Positions 42,932 to 52,028 of a DNA stretch of 64,000 bases are shown here, in pieces. Origin of the DNA: Aquimarina algicola (GTDB taxonomy: Bacteria > Bacteroidota > Bacteroidia > Flavobacteriales > Flavobacteriaceae); NCBI RefSeq assembly GCF_006443095.1, contig NZ_VFWZ01000006.1:124001-188000 (forward strand), in the 5' to 3' direction. Every line of letters begins with the position of its first letter. Position 1 is the first letter of the stretch. The position numbers and the translations under genes are program-made. Under the pieces are notes generated by a model. It did no database searches. It saw only the letters and a list, made by a program, of their open reading frames with translations, and was not told the DNA's origin.

Positions 42932-45319
42932 CTAAAATTTAAATTGATAAGTAACACTGGGTACGATGCCAAAGAAAGAGAGTTTTGTAGCTTCTGTCTC
43001 TCCGGTTGCAATTTCCTGATCCCCTACTTCACTGATCTCTCTGAAAAAAATAGACGCTGCATTTTGCCTGTTATACACGTTTGCCAAACTAAAAATCCAT
43101 TTTCCTTTTTTTCCTTTTTTGGGATTCAGTGTAGCAGAAATATCAAGTCTATGATAGGCGGGTAGTCGATCTCCATTTCTATTTTCATAATCTGCCACAA
43201 CCAATCCGTTTTGTTCGTATTGTCCTGTTGGATACGTAACAGGTCTTCCTGATCCAAAAACAAAATTAGCTCCAAAATCCCATCGATCATTAAGCTTATA
43301 TAACCCTACCAAATTAAGCTCATGTAATTGGTCACTATTACTGGGATAATATTCATTATTATTGATCCCTAATATTTTACGTTCTGTTCGCGCCAAAGTA
43401 TAACTTAACCATCCTGTTAATGCTCCTTTATTTTTATTAACTTGTAGTTCAAACCCATAGGCTCTGGCATCCCCTTGTACAGTTTCGGTTTCTATTTCTT
43501 CGGTAAATAACAGATCTGCACCATCAACAAAATCAGTAACATCATTCATTGATTTGTAATACACTTCTGCATTAAAATCATATGCATTATCATTAAATGA
43601 CCTAAAATAACCAAGTGCAATTTGATCTGCATATTGTGGATCCAAGTATGTACCACTTGGTGCCCATACATCTAATGGAGTTGCTGATGTAGTATTAGAG
43701 ATCAAGTGAATGTATTGATACATTCTGTTATAACTCAACTTAATTGAATTATAATCATTAATCAAATACCGAGCAGAAAACCTTGGTTCGAATCCATAAA
43801 AATCTTGTATTGTTTTTCCTGATCCGTATGAAATTTCATCAATCACCTGATTCGTTTCATATCTATCTAGTATTGGATTATAGGTTAGCGGAGTCCCATT
43901 TTCATATATTCTTACATTTTCTCTTCCCAGTCTTTTAAAATTTGATACTCTAGCCCCGTATTGAAAACTTAGTTTATCTGAAATCGTTTGTTTAAAATCA
44001 ACATATGCTGCTGATTCTAAGGCAAAGTTTTCTTGAAATTTCTCGGGGTTTACATTCGACCCATTTAAAGATTTGATCTCTCCGGGCTCAAAATTATAGT
44101 ACGTAATATCAAGGCCTGTAGTTAACGTATTGTTTGAATTGATAAACCAATTCAATTTGGGTTTAAGGTTATAATTAAGAATATTTGAGTTCCATCTAAA
44201 CTCAGAACCCCCTCTAAGGTTGTCCAGGCTATAGTCATAATTACTAAAAATAGCAGAAGTTTGTAAAAATAACTTTTCGCTTAATATACTTGTCCATCTA
44301 AGTGTTCCAGAAGCATTACCCCATATAGTTCCCAGAAAATCATCGATCTCAAATCGATCTCTACCAAAATAACCTGATAAGAATAACCTATTATTATCAT
44401 TTATCGAATAGTTTGCCTTTAGGTTAAGGTCATAAAAAAACAAGGTTGTATCATCAAATTCACTTGATAAAAAAGTAAACAAATCTACATACGATCGTCT
44501 TCCCGCAATCATATATCCTCCTTTTCCCTCTTCATTATCTCCTTTGAACAGAGGTCCTTCTATCAAGCCTTTGCTTGAGATCAATCCTATACCTAATTCG
44601 CCATTAAACTCTTTTCTATTTCCTTCTCTTTGTCTAATATCCAATACAGAAGAAAGACGCCCTCCATATACAGAAGGGATACCGCCTTTGTACAATTTAA
44701 TATCCTTAATCGCATCTGTATTAAACACAGAAAAAAAACCAAATAGATGTGAGGCATTATAGATCGTAGCCTCATCAAGCAATATTAGGTTTTGATCTGC
44801 TGACCCTCCTCTTACATTAAATCCTGATGAACCTTCATTAACACTGGATACCCCGGGTAATAACTGAATCGATTTTAGGATATCAGGTTCTCCTAATATG
44901 GTAGGTAATTTGTTTATCGTTTCAGATTTTAAAGAAACCACACTCATTTCTGTAGATTTCACTGCCTTGCTTGCTCTATTAGAAGTAACGACGACTTCGT
45001 CTAGGACTCCGATTTTTTCTTCGAGCATAAAATCAATCTTTTGATTTTTATCAAGAACAACTTCTTTTGTAATGTCTTCAAAACCCAAATAACTTACTGT
45101 CACAGTATACGTGCCTTTTGGCAAGGTAATCGAATAAAAACCATAATCATTTGTTACTGTACCTCGATCAGTTCCTACCAATACTGTTACACCCAGTAAA
45201 TCTTCACTATTTGCTCCATTTTTGACATAGCCACTTAACGTAGCGCTCTCTTGTGCGTAAATAGAGATAAAACCACACAGAAAAAGTATGAATAACCATC
45301 TTTTCTTATAACATTTCAT
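42932..45319 (-). CDS. TonB-dependent receptor with carboxypeptidase-regulatory-like N-terminus, about 795 aa
   Basis: The longest frame begins at 45379, but the Met at 45317-45319 starts a proper signal peptide (MKCYKKRWLFILFLCGFISIYA, in part), so that start is used. Residues about 25-105 (of the shorter form) are a CarboxypepD_reg-like beta domain (LSGYVKNGANSEDLLGVTVLVG). The plug follows (LDEVVVTSNRASKAV, LPGVSSVNEGSSGFNVRGGSADQNL, in pieces), then a 22-strand-like barrel ending LSFFGIVPSVTYQFKF with a terminal Phe, as outer-membrane proteins require. Ligand unknown. The downstream DUF4249 lipoprotein gene is 5 bases away. Confidence 0.93.
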   Translation of the reverse strand: MKCYKKRWLFILFLCGFISIYAQESATLSGYVKNGANSEDLLGVTVLVGTDRGTVTNDYGFYSITLPKGTYTVTVSYLGFEDITKEVVLDKNQKIDFMLEEKIGVLDEVVVTSNRASKAVKSTEMSVVSLKSETINKLPTILGEPDILKSIQLLPGVSSVNEGSSGFNVRGGSADQNLILLDEATIYNASHLFGFFSVFNTDAIKDIKLYKGGIPSVYGGRLSSVLDIRQREGNRKEFNGELGIGLISSKGLIEGPLFKGDNEEGKGGYMIAGRRSYVDLFTFLSSEFDDTTLFFYDLNLKANYSINDNNRLFLSGYFGRDRFEIDDFLGTIWGNASGTLRWTSILSEKLFLQTSAIFSNYDYSLDNLRGGSEFRWNSNILNYNLKPKLNWFINSNNTLTTGLDITYYNFEPGEIKSLNGSNVNPEKFQENFALESAAYVDFKQTISDKLSFQYGARVSNFKRLGRENVRIYENGTPLTYNPILDRYETNQVIDEISYGSGKTIQDFYGFEPRFSARYLINDYNSIKLSYNRMYQYIHLISNTTSATPLDVWAPSGTYLDPQYADQIALGYFRSFNDNAYDFNAEVYYKSMNDVTDFVDGADLLFTEEIETETVQGDARAYGFELQVNKNKGALTGWLSYTLARTERKILGINNNEYYPSNSDQLHELNLVGLYKLNDRWDFGANFVFGSGRPVTYPTGQYEQNGLVVADYENRNGDRLPAYHRLDISATLNPKKGKKGKWIFSLANVYNRQNAASIFFREISEVGDQEIATGETEATKLSFFGIVPSVTYQFKF

Positions 45320-45423
45320 AATATAAGTTTTGATCAAAACTATAGGAGTCACAAGGTGTTCTTCTTCTAGAATTGACAAAACCCAAAAATCCAGAGATAA
45401 ACCTCTATTTTTTAAGGTTTATT

Positions 45424-45476
45424 ATTTTTGAGACGATAAGAAATCTTTATTGGCAACCAATTTTTGAGACTATAAG
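45424..45476. repeat. pair of 17-bp direct repeats in the TonB receptor/EamA intergenic region
   Basis: ATTTTTGAGACGATAAG (45424-45440) and ATTTTTGAGACTATAAG (45460-45476) differ at one base and lie 36 bases apart. They sit between the two divergent genes where promoters must be. Two copies of a -33-like TTTTTG, or two sites of a regulator, are both possible. Confidence 0.7.
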
Positions 45477-45494
45477 TTTTACTACCTTAGCGTA

Positions 45495-46412
45495 ATGGTT
45501 TCTAATAAAACAAAAGCTCATCTTGCACTGCTGAGTGTAAACATGGTATACGGAGCGAATTATCTAATTGCAAAAGGTTTAATGCCGAATAAAATCGAAG
45601 CTTCTGCCTTAGTTTTTTTGAGAATCAGTGGGGCAGGCTTGTTATTTTTGTTCCTCAAGTTTTTTATCAAAGAAAAAGTTGACAGAAAAGATATTCCTCG
45701 TTTGGCATTGTGTGGTTTTTTGGGAGTAGCGACCAATCAGTTTTTTTCTATGAATGGGTTGAGTTTGACCTCTCCTGTAGATGCTGCGATTATCATAACG
45801 GCAATGCCAATTTTTACAGTGATTATTAGTCGTTTTATACTCAAAGAACCTCTAACTATTCAACGAATATTAGGAATATCAATAGGAGGTGCAGGAGCTG
45901 TTCTATTGATTTACTTAGGCAATTCTGGTTTGGGTACAGGCTCTTTATTGGGAAATTTATTTATCTGTATAAATGCGCTTGCCTTTGCTTTTTACCTTGT
46001 TATCGTTAAACCAATGATGGCAAAATATAAACCTATTACAGTAATCATATGGACATTTTTGTTTGGGTTTATATTTATGTTTCCTTTTTGTGTAGAAAAG
46101 TTAATTAAAACCGATTTTTCAACTTTTGAAACTACTCATTGGACCTCTCTGTTATATGTAATTGTAGGCCCCACTTTTATTGCCTATTTACTCAACATGT
46201 TTGCATTACAATATGTAAAACCTACTGTTGCCAGTAGCTATATTTATGTGCAACCTGCTGTTGCTATGATTTTGGTAGCAATTGTATCATATATTGTTAT
46301 TGATAGTCAATATAAGGGAGACATAACGGTCTACAAATTGTTAGCTTGTGTATTAATCTTCGTTGGAGTTTATCTTATAAGTAGTACTCCATTAAAATGG
46401 TTTAAAAGATAA
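45495..46412 (+). CDS. EamA/DMT-family transporter, 305 aa
   Basis: Ten membrane segments in two EamA repeats: the first with NMVYGANYLIAKGLMPNKIEA and SLTSPVDAAIIITAMPIFTVIISRFILKEPLTIQRILGI (in pieces), the second with YVIVGPTFIAYLLNMFALQYVKPTVASSYIYVQP. This is a drug/metabolite-transporter superfamily permease of the inner membrane; the substrate cannot be told. Convergent with the Cys-rich gene, leaving a 6-base gap. Confidence 0.93.
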   Translation: MVSNKTKAHLALLSVNMVYGANYLIAKGLMPNKIEASALVFLRISGAGLLFLFLKFFIKEKVDRKDIPRLALCGFLGVATNQFFSMNGLSLTSPVDAAIIITAMPIFTVIISRFILKEPLTIQRILGISIGGAGAVLLIYLGNSGLGTGSLLGNLFICINALAFAFYLVIVKPMMAKYKPITVIIWTFLFGFIFMFPFCVEKLIKTDFSTFETTHWTSLLYVIVGPTFIAYLLNMFALQYVKPTVASSYIYVQPAVAMILVAIVSYIVIDSQYKGDITVYKLLACVLIFVGVYLISSTPLKWFKR

Positions 46413-46418
46413 CATCTC

Positions 46419-46574
46419 TTAATGGCACCCACAACCAGAACTACCACAAGATTTTGAAGATTTCTTTTTTGAAGAAGAAAATAATGCAGGGCTCCATATA
46501 AATTTTTTTATAAGAAAACCCACAGCTATAGAGACTACTATAATTACTAATATGTTTTGTATGATTAAATTCAT
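46419..46574 (-). CDS. FeoB-associated Cys-rich membrane protein, 51 aa
   Basis: A short frame starting at ATG 46572-46574, stop TAA 46419-46421. One membrane helix (IIQNILVIIVVSIAVGFLI, in part) is followed by a Lys/Ser-rich cytoplasmic part and a Cys-rich end (SCGSSGCGCH). This is the pattern of the small proteins encoded directly after feoB in Bacteroidota. It lies 40 bases downstream of feoB in the same direction. It may support FeoB in iron transport, but its mechanism is not known. Confidence 0.88.
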   Translation of the reverse strand: MNLIIQNILVIIVVSIAVGFLIKKFIWSPALFSSSKKKSSKSCGSSGCGCH

Positions 46575-46614
46575 ATTATTATTTGTCGTTTAAAGATACT
46601 AAAACTTAAATAAT

Positions 46615-48711
46615 TTATTTTAAGATTTGATATATTATTAACGCAGCAACGTACGCTAAAGCACTCATTGAAACCAATTGAATAGTTGGCCATTTCCAAC
46701 CGTTGGTTTCTCTTTTTACAATTGCTAATGTGCTCATACATTGCATAGCAAAAGCATAAAACAACAATAACGAGAGACCACTAGCAAGGTTAAATAAAGG
46801 CCCTCCTGTGACCAAATTTACTTCTGATGCCATTTTATTTTTAATCGTACCTTCATCATCACTACCTACACTATAGATTGTTGCCAAAGTACCAACAAAT
46901 ACTTCTCTCGCTGCAAAAGAACTTATAATACCAATCCCAATTTTCCAATCATATCCCAAAGGGGCAACTATCGGTTCGATAGCTTTCCCGGCATATCCGA
47001 TAAAAGAGTATTCTAATTTATGAGAAGCAATTTTATTTTCTAATTCTTCTTCAGAGAGATCATTATATTGTTGAGTAACTGTTTCTTCTGCTTTGTTGAA
47101 CTTATCGTTTGGACCAAAACTTGCTAATACCCAAAGTACAATTGAAATCGCGAGTATAATTTTACCGGCATCAAATACAAAAGCTTTGGTTTTCTCGATG
47201 ACATTAATAGCTACATTTTTGAATAATGGAACTTTGTATCCTGGCATTTCGACAACAAAATACGACTTACTTTTAATTTTTAATATTTTATTTAATAGCC
47301 ATGCTGATCCTACGGCAGTAATAAATCCAAGAAGATATAAAAACATTAAAGTAAGGCTCTGGTAACCAAACACCCAACCTATTTTTTCATCAGGAATTAC
47401 CAACGAAATAATAATCAAATATACCGGTAATCTCGCGGCACAAGTTGTAAATGGTACAACAAGAATTGTTATGAGACGCTCTTTCCAATTCTCTATATTT
47501 CTTGTTGCCATTACCGCTGGAATAGCACAGGCTGTACCAGAAATTAATGGCACAACACTTTTACCACTTAATCCAAATTTACGCATTAATCGATCCATCA
47601 AAAAGACAACACGACTCATATATCCACTTTCTTCAAGAATTGAGATCAATAGAAACAAAAACGCAATCTGAGGAATAAAAATTACTACGCCACCCAATCC
47701 CGGTATAATCCCGTCGGTAATCAAATCTACAAATGGTCCTGAGGGCAAATTAGCTTTGGCAGTTTCGCTTAACCATGCAAATCCTTCATCAATCAAATCC
47801 ATTGGATAGGAAGTCCAGCCATAAATAGCTTGAAAAATTAATAAAAGGATCATAAAAAATATGATATAGCCAAAAACTTTATGAGTTAATATTTCATCTA
47901 ATTGTGCACTAAAACCAGTTGCCGTGGATTTGTCGATCGTAAACCCTTTTTTAAGAACAGCATTGATAAACTGATACCTCTTGATGGTTTCTTTTTGCTG
48001 AAGTCTCTTTAACTCACTTTCTGTTTTTATTTTAAAATCAGGATCTATAGTAATTTCTTGCTTGTTAACTTTTCTAAAATTAACATCCTGAGTAATAACC
48101 AGCCATAACTTATATAAAGATTGGTTTGGAAATGCTTTCTGTAATCTACTAAAATAATCCGGCTCAAAAGATAAAGGGTCTAAGCAAGGAGCCTGAGACA
48201 ATGTTGCATACTGCTCAATACATTTTTTGAGTTGTTCTATACCTTGTTCTTTACGAGCGCTGATCAAAGCAATTTTGGTATCTAATTCTTTTTCAAGTGT
48301 AGGAATATCCAATGAAATCCCCTTTCGACTCATTCTATCAGCCATATTAATGACTAAAATTGTAGGGATTTCTAAATCTTTAATTTGTGTAAATAAGAGT
48401 AAGTTTCTTTTCAGATTTTCTACATCTGTAACCACTACTGCAACATCAGGAAAGTATTTATTCTTTTTGTTAAGAAGTACTTCAATAACTACATTTTCGT
48501 CTAATGATGATGCATTAAGGCTATATGTACCGGGTAGATCCAAGATATGAGCCTTTGTGCCATTATTTAACTTACAAACTCCTTCTTTTTTCTCTACAGT
48601 AATACCAGGATAATTTCCTACTCGTTGATTTAATCCTGTGAGTAAATTAAAAACAGAGGTTTTACCAGTATTTGGGTTTCCGATAAGTGAAACTTTAATT
48701 TGCTTTGCCAT
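46615..48711 (-). CDS. feoB: ferrous iron transporter FeoB, 698 aa
   Basis: The N-terminal G domain has the P-loop GNPNTGKTS (residues 11-19), the G2/spacer region VGNYPGITVEKKEG, G3 DLPGTYSL and G4 NMAD. The membrane part contains two Gate-like repeats (SLISILEESGYMSRVVFLMDRLMRKFGLSGKS and CAIPAVMATRNIENWKER, in pieces, then FAAREVFVGTLATIYS) and about ten transmembrane segments. FeoB imports Fe(II) across the inner membrane, driven or gated by GTP. Feo genes run feoA, feoB, Cys-rich protein, all minus strand, with 12 and 40 base gaps. Confidence 0.97.
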   Translation of the reverse strand: MAKQIKVSLIGNPNTGKTSVFNLLTGLNQRVGNYPGITVEKKEGVCKLNNGTKAHILDLPGTYSLNASSLDENVVIEVLLNKKNKYFPDVAVVVTDVENLKRNLLLFTQIKDLEIPTILVINMADRMSRKGISLDIPTLEKELDTKIALISARKEQGIEQLKKCIEQYATLSQAPCLDPLSFEPDYFSRLQKAFPNQSLYKLWLVITQDVNFRKVNKQEITIDPDFKIKTESELKRLQQKETIKRYQFINAVLKKGFTIDKSTATGFSAQLDEILTHKVFGYIIFFMILLLIFQAIYGWTSYPMDLIDEGFAWLSETAKANLPSGPFVDLITDGIIPGLGGVVIFIPQIAFLFLLISILEESGYMSRVVFLMDRLMRKFGLSGKSVVPLISGTACAIPAVMATRNIENWKERLITILVVPFTTCAARLPVYLIIISLVIPDEKIGWVFGYQSLTLMFLYLLGFITAVGSAWLLNKILKIKSKSYFVVEMPGYKVPLFKNVAINVIEKTKAFVFDAGKIILAISIVLWVLASFGPNDKFNKAEETVTQQYNDLSEEELENKIASHKLEYSFIGYAGKAIEPIVAPLGYDWKIGIGIISSFAAREVFVGTLATIYSVGSDDEGTIKNKMASEVNLVTGGPLFNLASGLSLLLFYAFAMQCMSTLAIVKRETNGWKWPTIQLVSMSALAYVAALIIYQILK

Positions 48712-48723
48712 AAAGAAAACTAC

Positions 48724-48951
48724 TTAAATAATCTGAACTTCAATCTGTGCTGCAATTTCTTTACGGATTGCTAGATGACTCCCATTTACGACAAGGTACA
48801 TTGGACATTCGAAAGGAGCTGTACGAACCAACTTCACTTCATTTCCCGGCAAACAACCCATTTCTAATAACTTAAGAGGAATATTATCTGAAGTAATTTC
48901 TTTGATCAAAGCACGTTGTCCCCTCCTAAGTGTAGCAATTGTAGTCTTCAA
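48724..48951 (-). CDS. feoA: FeoA-like SH3-domain protein, about 75 aa
   Basis: The FeoA core TIATLRRGQRALIKEI, LLEMGCLPGNEVKLVRTAPF and GSHLAIRKEIAAQIEVQI is an SH3-like beta-barrel protein that stimulates FeoB. No ATG is available: the frame can start at TTG 48978 or at TTG 48951 (codon 10). I prefer 48951, because it gives MKTTIATLRRGQR, the usual FeoA start, and because a minus-strand -7-like element (TATTTTTG) lies at 48981-48988, which puts transcription start just inside the longer version. Confidence 0.85.
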   Translation of the reverse strand: MKTTIATLRRGQRALIKEITSDNIPLKLLEMGCLPGNEVKLVRTAPFECPMYLVVNGSHLAIRKEIAAQIEVQII

Positions 48952-48980
48952 GTATTTATTTAGATTAATTTTAAACAAAG

Positions 48981-48988
48981 CAAAAATA
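48981..48988 (-). promoter_or_regulatory. putative -7 element of the feo operon
   Basis: Minus-strand TATTTTTG matches TAnnTTTG and lies 29 bases upstream of the preferred feoA TTG start. A proper -33 element was not seen. No clear Fur box was found by eye. Confidence 0.35.
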
Positions 48989-49053
48989 GTAGAAAAAACT
49001 GTATTGAAGCATTAAATTGTCATAATAAAAAACAAAAGCGCTATAGATAAGTC

Positions 49054-49725
49054 CTATCTTCCTTCATTTTTCAAAACATTAATATCCTCCATAAGTTGAT
49101 CTATAGCTTCTGGATCAGTACCATCATAAAACCCTCTTATTCTCTTTTTTTTGTCGACCAACACAAAATTTTCGGTATGTACCATATCATAGGGGCCGCC
49201 ATCTCCATCAGATTTGGCTGCCAAATACGATTTTCTTGCCAGATCATAAATTTGCTTTTTATCTCCTGTTACAAGATTCCATCTTGTATCATCCACCCCT
49301 TTTTTAATTGCATATTTCTTTAACCGGTTTACATCATCTATTTTAGGTGTTACAGAATGTGATAGTAGTAATACTTCTTGATCATCTTTTAATCGATCTT
49401 GAATCTCTTTCATATGCCCCGTCATAATAGGGCAAATGGTTTGACAAGTAGTAAAGAAAAAATCAGCTACATAGATTTTATCTTTATAGTTTTCTTGAGT
49501 AATTCTTTGTCCGTTCTGATTGATCAAACTAAAGTCTGCTATTTTATGATATTTTCTGATGTATTGTACTGTACTATCTACCAATTCAGTATTAACCATA
49601 TCCGGTTCGTATACAGGTAAAGTTCTATTGGGTTTAAGAATTGAATAAATAATTGAAATGATAATTGCAGAAAGTATAAAAAGTACAACTGCAAAAAACT
49701 TGTATTTGGCAAAAAATTGAAGCAT
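49054..49725 (-). CDS. SCO1/SenC-family protein, about 223 aa
   Basis: A membrane-anchored thioredoxin-fold protein. One hydrophobic N-terminal segment (FFAVVLFILSAIIISIIYS in part) is followed by the copper/thiol motif CQTICP (C-x3-C, about residues 93-97 of the short form), and the distal His in MVHTENFVLVD. SCO proteins deliver copper to, or reduce thiols of, cytochrome oxidase Cu(A). The long frame starts at 49746, but a -7-like element (TAATTTTG on the minus strand, 49744-49751) overlaps that start, so the ATG at 49723-49725 is preferred. No oxidase genes are nearby. Confidence 0.9.
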   Translation of the reverse strand: MLQFFAKYKFFAVVLFILSAIIISIIYSILKPNRTLPVYEPDMVNTELVDSTVQYIRKYHKIADFSLINQNGQRITQENYKDKIYVADFFFTTCQTICPIMTGHMKEIQDRLKDDQEVLLLSHSVTPKIDDVNRLKKYAIKKGVDDTRWNLVTGDKKQIYDLARKSYLAAKSDGDGGPYDMVHTENFVLVDKKKRIRGFYDGTDPEAIDQLMEDINVLKNEGR

Positions 49726-49743
49726 AATCCTTAATTCTGGATG

Positions 49744-49751
49744 CAAAATTA
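49744..49751 (-). promoter_or_regulatory. putative -7 element of the SCO gene
   Basis: Minus-strand TAATTTTG matches TAnnTTTG, 18 bases upstream of the preferred ATG. It overlaps the longer possible start and argues against that start. Confidence 0.35.
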
Positions 49752-49826
49752 AAAGGTTTATCCATGATTATAACTATCCCTTTGATTAAAAAAATACTAA
49801 ATATACAGAACTGTACAGCACTTTTT

Positions 49827-49857
49827 TTTTATATACACTTCTAAAAGGTTACTTTTG
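49827..49857 (+). promoter_or_regulatory. putative promoter of rseP
   Basis: TACTTTTG at 49850-49857 matches TAnnTTTG and has a T-tract at 49821-49830 in the -33 region, with 19-20 bases between them. The ATG follows 27 bases after the -7 element. Confidence 0.45.
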
Positions 49858-49883
49858 CGTGATTTAATTTTGAAAAACGACCT

Positions 49884-51236
49884 ATGAGTCCATTTTTTAT
49901 AAAAGCTACACAATTATTGTTAAGTTTATCAATCCTGATCGTTCTGCACGAATTAGGACATTTTATTCCTGCCAAACTTTTTAAGACAAGGGTAGAAAAA
50001 TTTTACCTGTTTTTTGATGTCAAATTTTCTTTATTCAAAAAGAAAATAGGTGAAACCGTTTATGGTATTGGATGGTTACCTCTTGGTGGCTATGTCAAAA
50101 TTGCAGGTATGATAGACGAGAGCATGGACAAAGAGCAAATGGCCGGACCCCCGCAACCCTGGGAGTTTAGATCAAAGCCAGCCTGGCAGCGTTTAATTAT
50201 TATGCTAGGAGGAGTAACTGTTAATTTTATACTTGCCATTATCATTTATATTGGTATTGCTTATACATACGGAGATCGTTATATCAAAGCAGATAGTTTA
50301 AAGGACGGATTTCATGTATCTAATACAGAAATTGGTGATAAACTAGGCATCCAAACAGGAGATAATATTATTGCTGTAGATGGAGAAGCTGTCGAAGAAT
50401 TTAGTAAACTTCCTCTAGAGATTATAAATGGTAATACACTTACTATTATTAGAGATGGAAAAACGATAGAACAACAAATCCCTGTTGACTTTATTGCAAA
50501 ATTATTAGAAATTGATGATAAAACTTCTTTTATAGAACCACGTGTACCTTTTATCATTCAAGAAGTACCAAAAGAATCTCATAATGTTGGGATTGATCTT
50601 AAAGAAGGTGATGAAATAATAGGGATCAATGGTAAGAGCGTAACATATCTTGATGAGATGACCCCTATAATCGATCAAAATAAAAAAGGTTCAGTAAGTT
50701 TTCTAGTGCGAGAAACTAATGGCACAGAAAAAACAATCTCAGCCAAAGTAAATGAAGATGGAAAAATAGGAGTGATCAGAAACATCAACCTCGAAGAATT
50801 AGACAAAAGAGGTTTTTTGGATATCGAAAAAATAAATTATTCATTTTTTGAAGCCATCCCTGCCGGGGTTGACAAGGGTATTTCTACGCTAAGTAGTTAT
50901 GTAAAACAGATGAAAAAAATCTTCAACCCAGAAACCGGAGCATACAAAGGAGTTGGTGGTTTTGGAGCGATTGGTGGATTATTTCCTGACCAATGGAACT
51001 GGGGTGCTTTTTGGAGTACAACTGCTTTTATCTCTATCATATTAGCTTTTATGAATATTCTACCTATTCCTGCATTAGATGGTGGTCATGTAATGTTTCT
51101 ATTATATGAAATAATAGCTGGTAGAAAACCAAACGATAAGTTTATGGAATATGCGCAACTTGTTGGTTTTGTAATTTTGATTACATTGTTATTATTTGCC
51201 AATGGTAATGATATTTATAAAGCGATATTCGAATAA
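49884..51236 (+). CDS. rseP: RseP-like site-2 intramembrane metalloprotease, 450 aa
   Basis: HELGH (residues 22-26) in the first membrane helix and LPIPALDGGHVMF near 390-402 (the LDG Asp ligand) supply the zinc site of M50 site-2 proteases. About two PDZ domains lie between (residues 110-215 and 220-310; for example LGIQTGDNIIAVDGEAV and IDLKEGDEIIGINGKSV). Family members cut membrane-bound anti-sigma factors and clear signal peptides. The start follows a good -7 element. The short gap before the tRNA gene has only a weak A/T hairpin. Confidence 0.95.
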   Translation: MSPFFIKATQLLLSLSILIVLHELGHFIPAKLFKTRVEKFYLFFDVKFSLFKKKIGETVYGIGWLPLGGYVKIAGMIDESMDKEQMAGPPQPWEFRSKPAWQRLIIMLGGVTVNFILAIIIYIGIAYTYGDRYIKADSLKDGFHVSNTEIGDKLGIQTGDNIIAVDGEAVEEFSKLPLEIINGNTLTIIRDGKTIEQQIPVDFIAKLLEIDDKTSFIEPRVPFIIQEVPKESHNVGIDLKEGDEIIGINGKSVTYLDEMTPIIDQNKKGSVSFLVRETNGTEKTISAKVNEDGKIGVIRNINLEELDKRGFLDIEKINYSFFEAIPAGVDKGISTLSSYVKQMKKIFNPETGAYKGVGGFGAIGGLFPDQWNWGAFWSTTAFISIILAFMNILPIPALDGGHVMFLLYEIIAGRKPNDKFMEYAQLVGFVILITLLLFANGNDIYKAIFE

Positions 51237-51262
51237 AATTTTAAAAAAGTAAAAAAAAACTT

Positions 51263-51291
51263 TTTGAGATATAAAAAATAGTATATATTTG
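51263..51291 (+). promoter_or_regulatory. promoter of tRNA-Asn
   Basis: TTTG at 51263-51266 and TATATTTG at 51284-51291 match the Bacteroidota TTTG/TAnnTTTG promoter with a 17-base spacer, about 45 bases before the tRNA. This is the clearest two-part promoter in the window. Confidence 0.65.
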
Positions 51292-51335
51292 CACTCGCAA
51301 AAAGAGAAAAACACTTCTCGATTGTAAACATAAAT

Positions 51336-51409
51336 TCCTCCTTAGCTCAGTTGGTTAGAGCATTTGACTGTTAATCAAAGGGTCCTTGGTTCGAGCCCAA
51401 GAGGGGGAG
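51336..51409 (+). tRNA. tRNA-Asn (anticodon GTT)
   Basis: A 74-base cloverleaf: acceptor TCCTCCT pairs with AGGGGGA (one T-G wobble), D-stem GCTC with GAGC, anticodon stem TTTGA/TCAAA around the loop CTGTTAA (anticodon GTT), T-stem CTTGG/CCAAG around TTCGAGC. Discriminator base G; CCA is not encoded. A promoter lies upstream and a strong terminator directly follows. Confidence 0.97.
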
Positions 51410-51415
51410 CAAAAC

Positions 51416-51447
51416 AAAGCCTTAACTTAAATAAGTTAAGGCTTTTT
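51416..51447 (+). terminator. intrinsic terminator of tRNA-Asn
   Basis: AAAGCCTTAACTTA (51416-51429) pairs perfectly with TAAGTTAAGGCTTT (51432-51445), followed by further T residues, 6 bases after the tRNA. Confidence 0.93.
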
Positions 51448-51595
51448 TAATGCTATATTTTTCACTTTTCAAAAGAATTACTACAAACGATTTTATACTA
51501 CACATACACCATTTAACCTCTTTTTAAGATACAACAGCACTTTTATATTTTTTAAAAACCTTACCTTCAACAAAGAAAAATTGTCTTTATTAAAA

Positions 51596-52012
51596 ATGCA
51601 AGAGTTCAAAATTAGTTTAAAGCGTCTCGGTAAAAAGAAAGTATACACCTCTAGTATAGAAGTCAAAGAACCAATTAACACCCTACAGGATTTAATAGTA
51701 GCATGCGTTAAAAGCGAAATCGCACGTTTTAACAAAACAAGAGAAGACAATCAACTACTCCCTTTTTTAACCCCATCAGAAATCCAAAAGCAATCTGAAA
51801 CCGGCAAAATTGGCTTTAATGATAAATATAATTTTGATCAAGCGGATATTAAAACGCATGCAGAAACAGCGATACAAGGGTATAGAGATGGATTATTTTT
51901 AGTATTCATAGATGATCAAGAGATCAAATCACTCGAAAAACAAATTACACTTACCCCAGAGGATACAATTACTTTTTTAAGAATGACATTTTTAACAGGA
52001 ACTTATTATTAG
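51596..52012 (+). CDS. unrecognised small protein upstream of the DUF4132 gene, 138 aa
   Basis: No family recognised. MQEFKISLKRLGKKKVYTS opens a mixed alpha/beta soluble protein; the middle has LIVACVKSEIARFN and the C-terminal half a TLTPEDTITFLRMTFLTGTYY ending (in pieces). The frame can open at TTG 51581; the ATG at 51596 is preferred. The stop is 16 bases before the DUF4132 start, so the two are co-transcribed, and a functional partnership is likely. The tRNA terminator separates the pair from rseP and the tRNA. Confidence 0.65.
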   Translation: MQEFKISLKRLGKKKVYTSSIEVKEPINTLQDLIVACVKSEIARFNKTREDNQLLPFLTPSEIQKQSETGKIGFNDKYNFDQADIKTHAETAIQGYRDGLFLVFIDDQEIKSLEKQITLTPEDTITFLRMTFLTGTYY

Positions 52013-52028
52013 GTAAACAAAAAACACA

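Noticed and set aside
51244..51265. AAAAAGT/ACTTTTT hairpin after rseP
   Set aside because: Purely A/T stem that overlaps the -33 element of the tRNA promoter; too weak to call a terminator.
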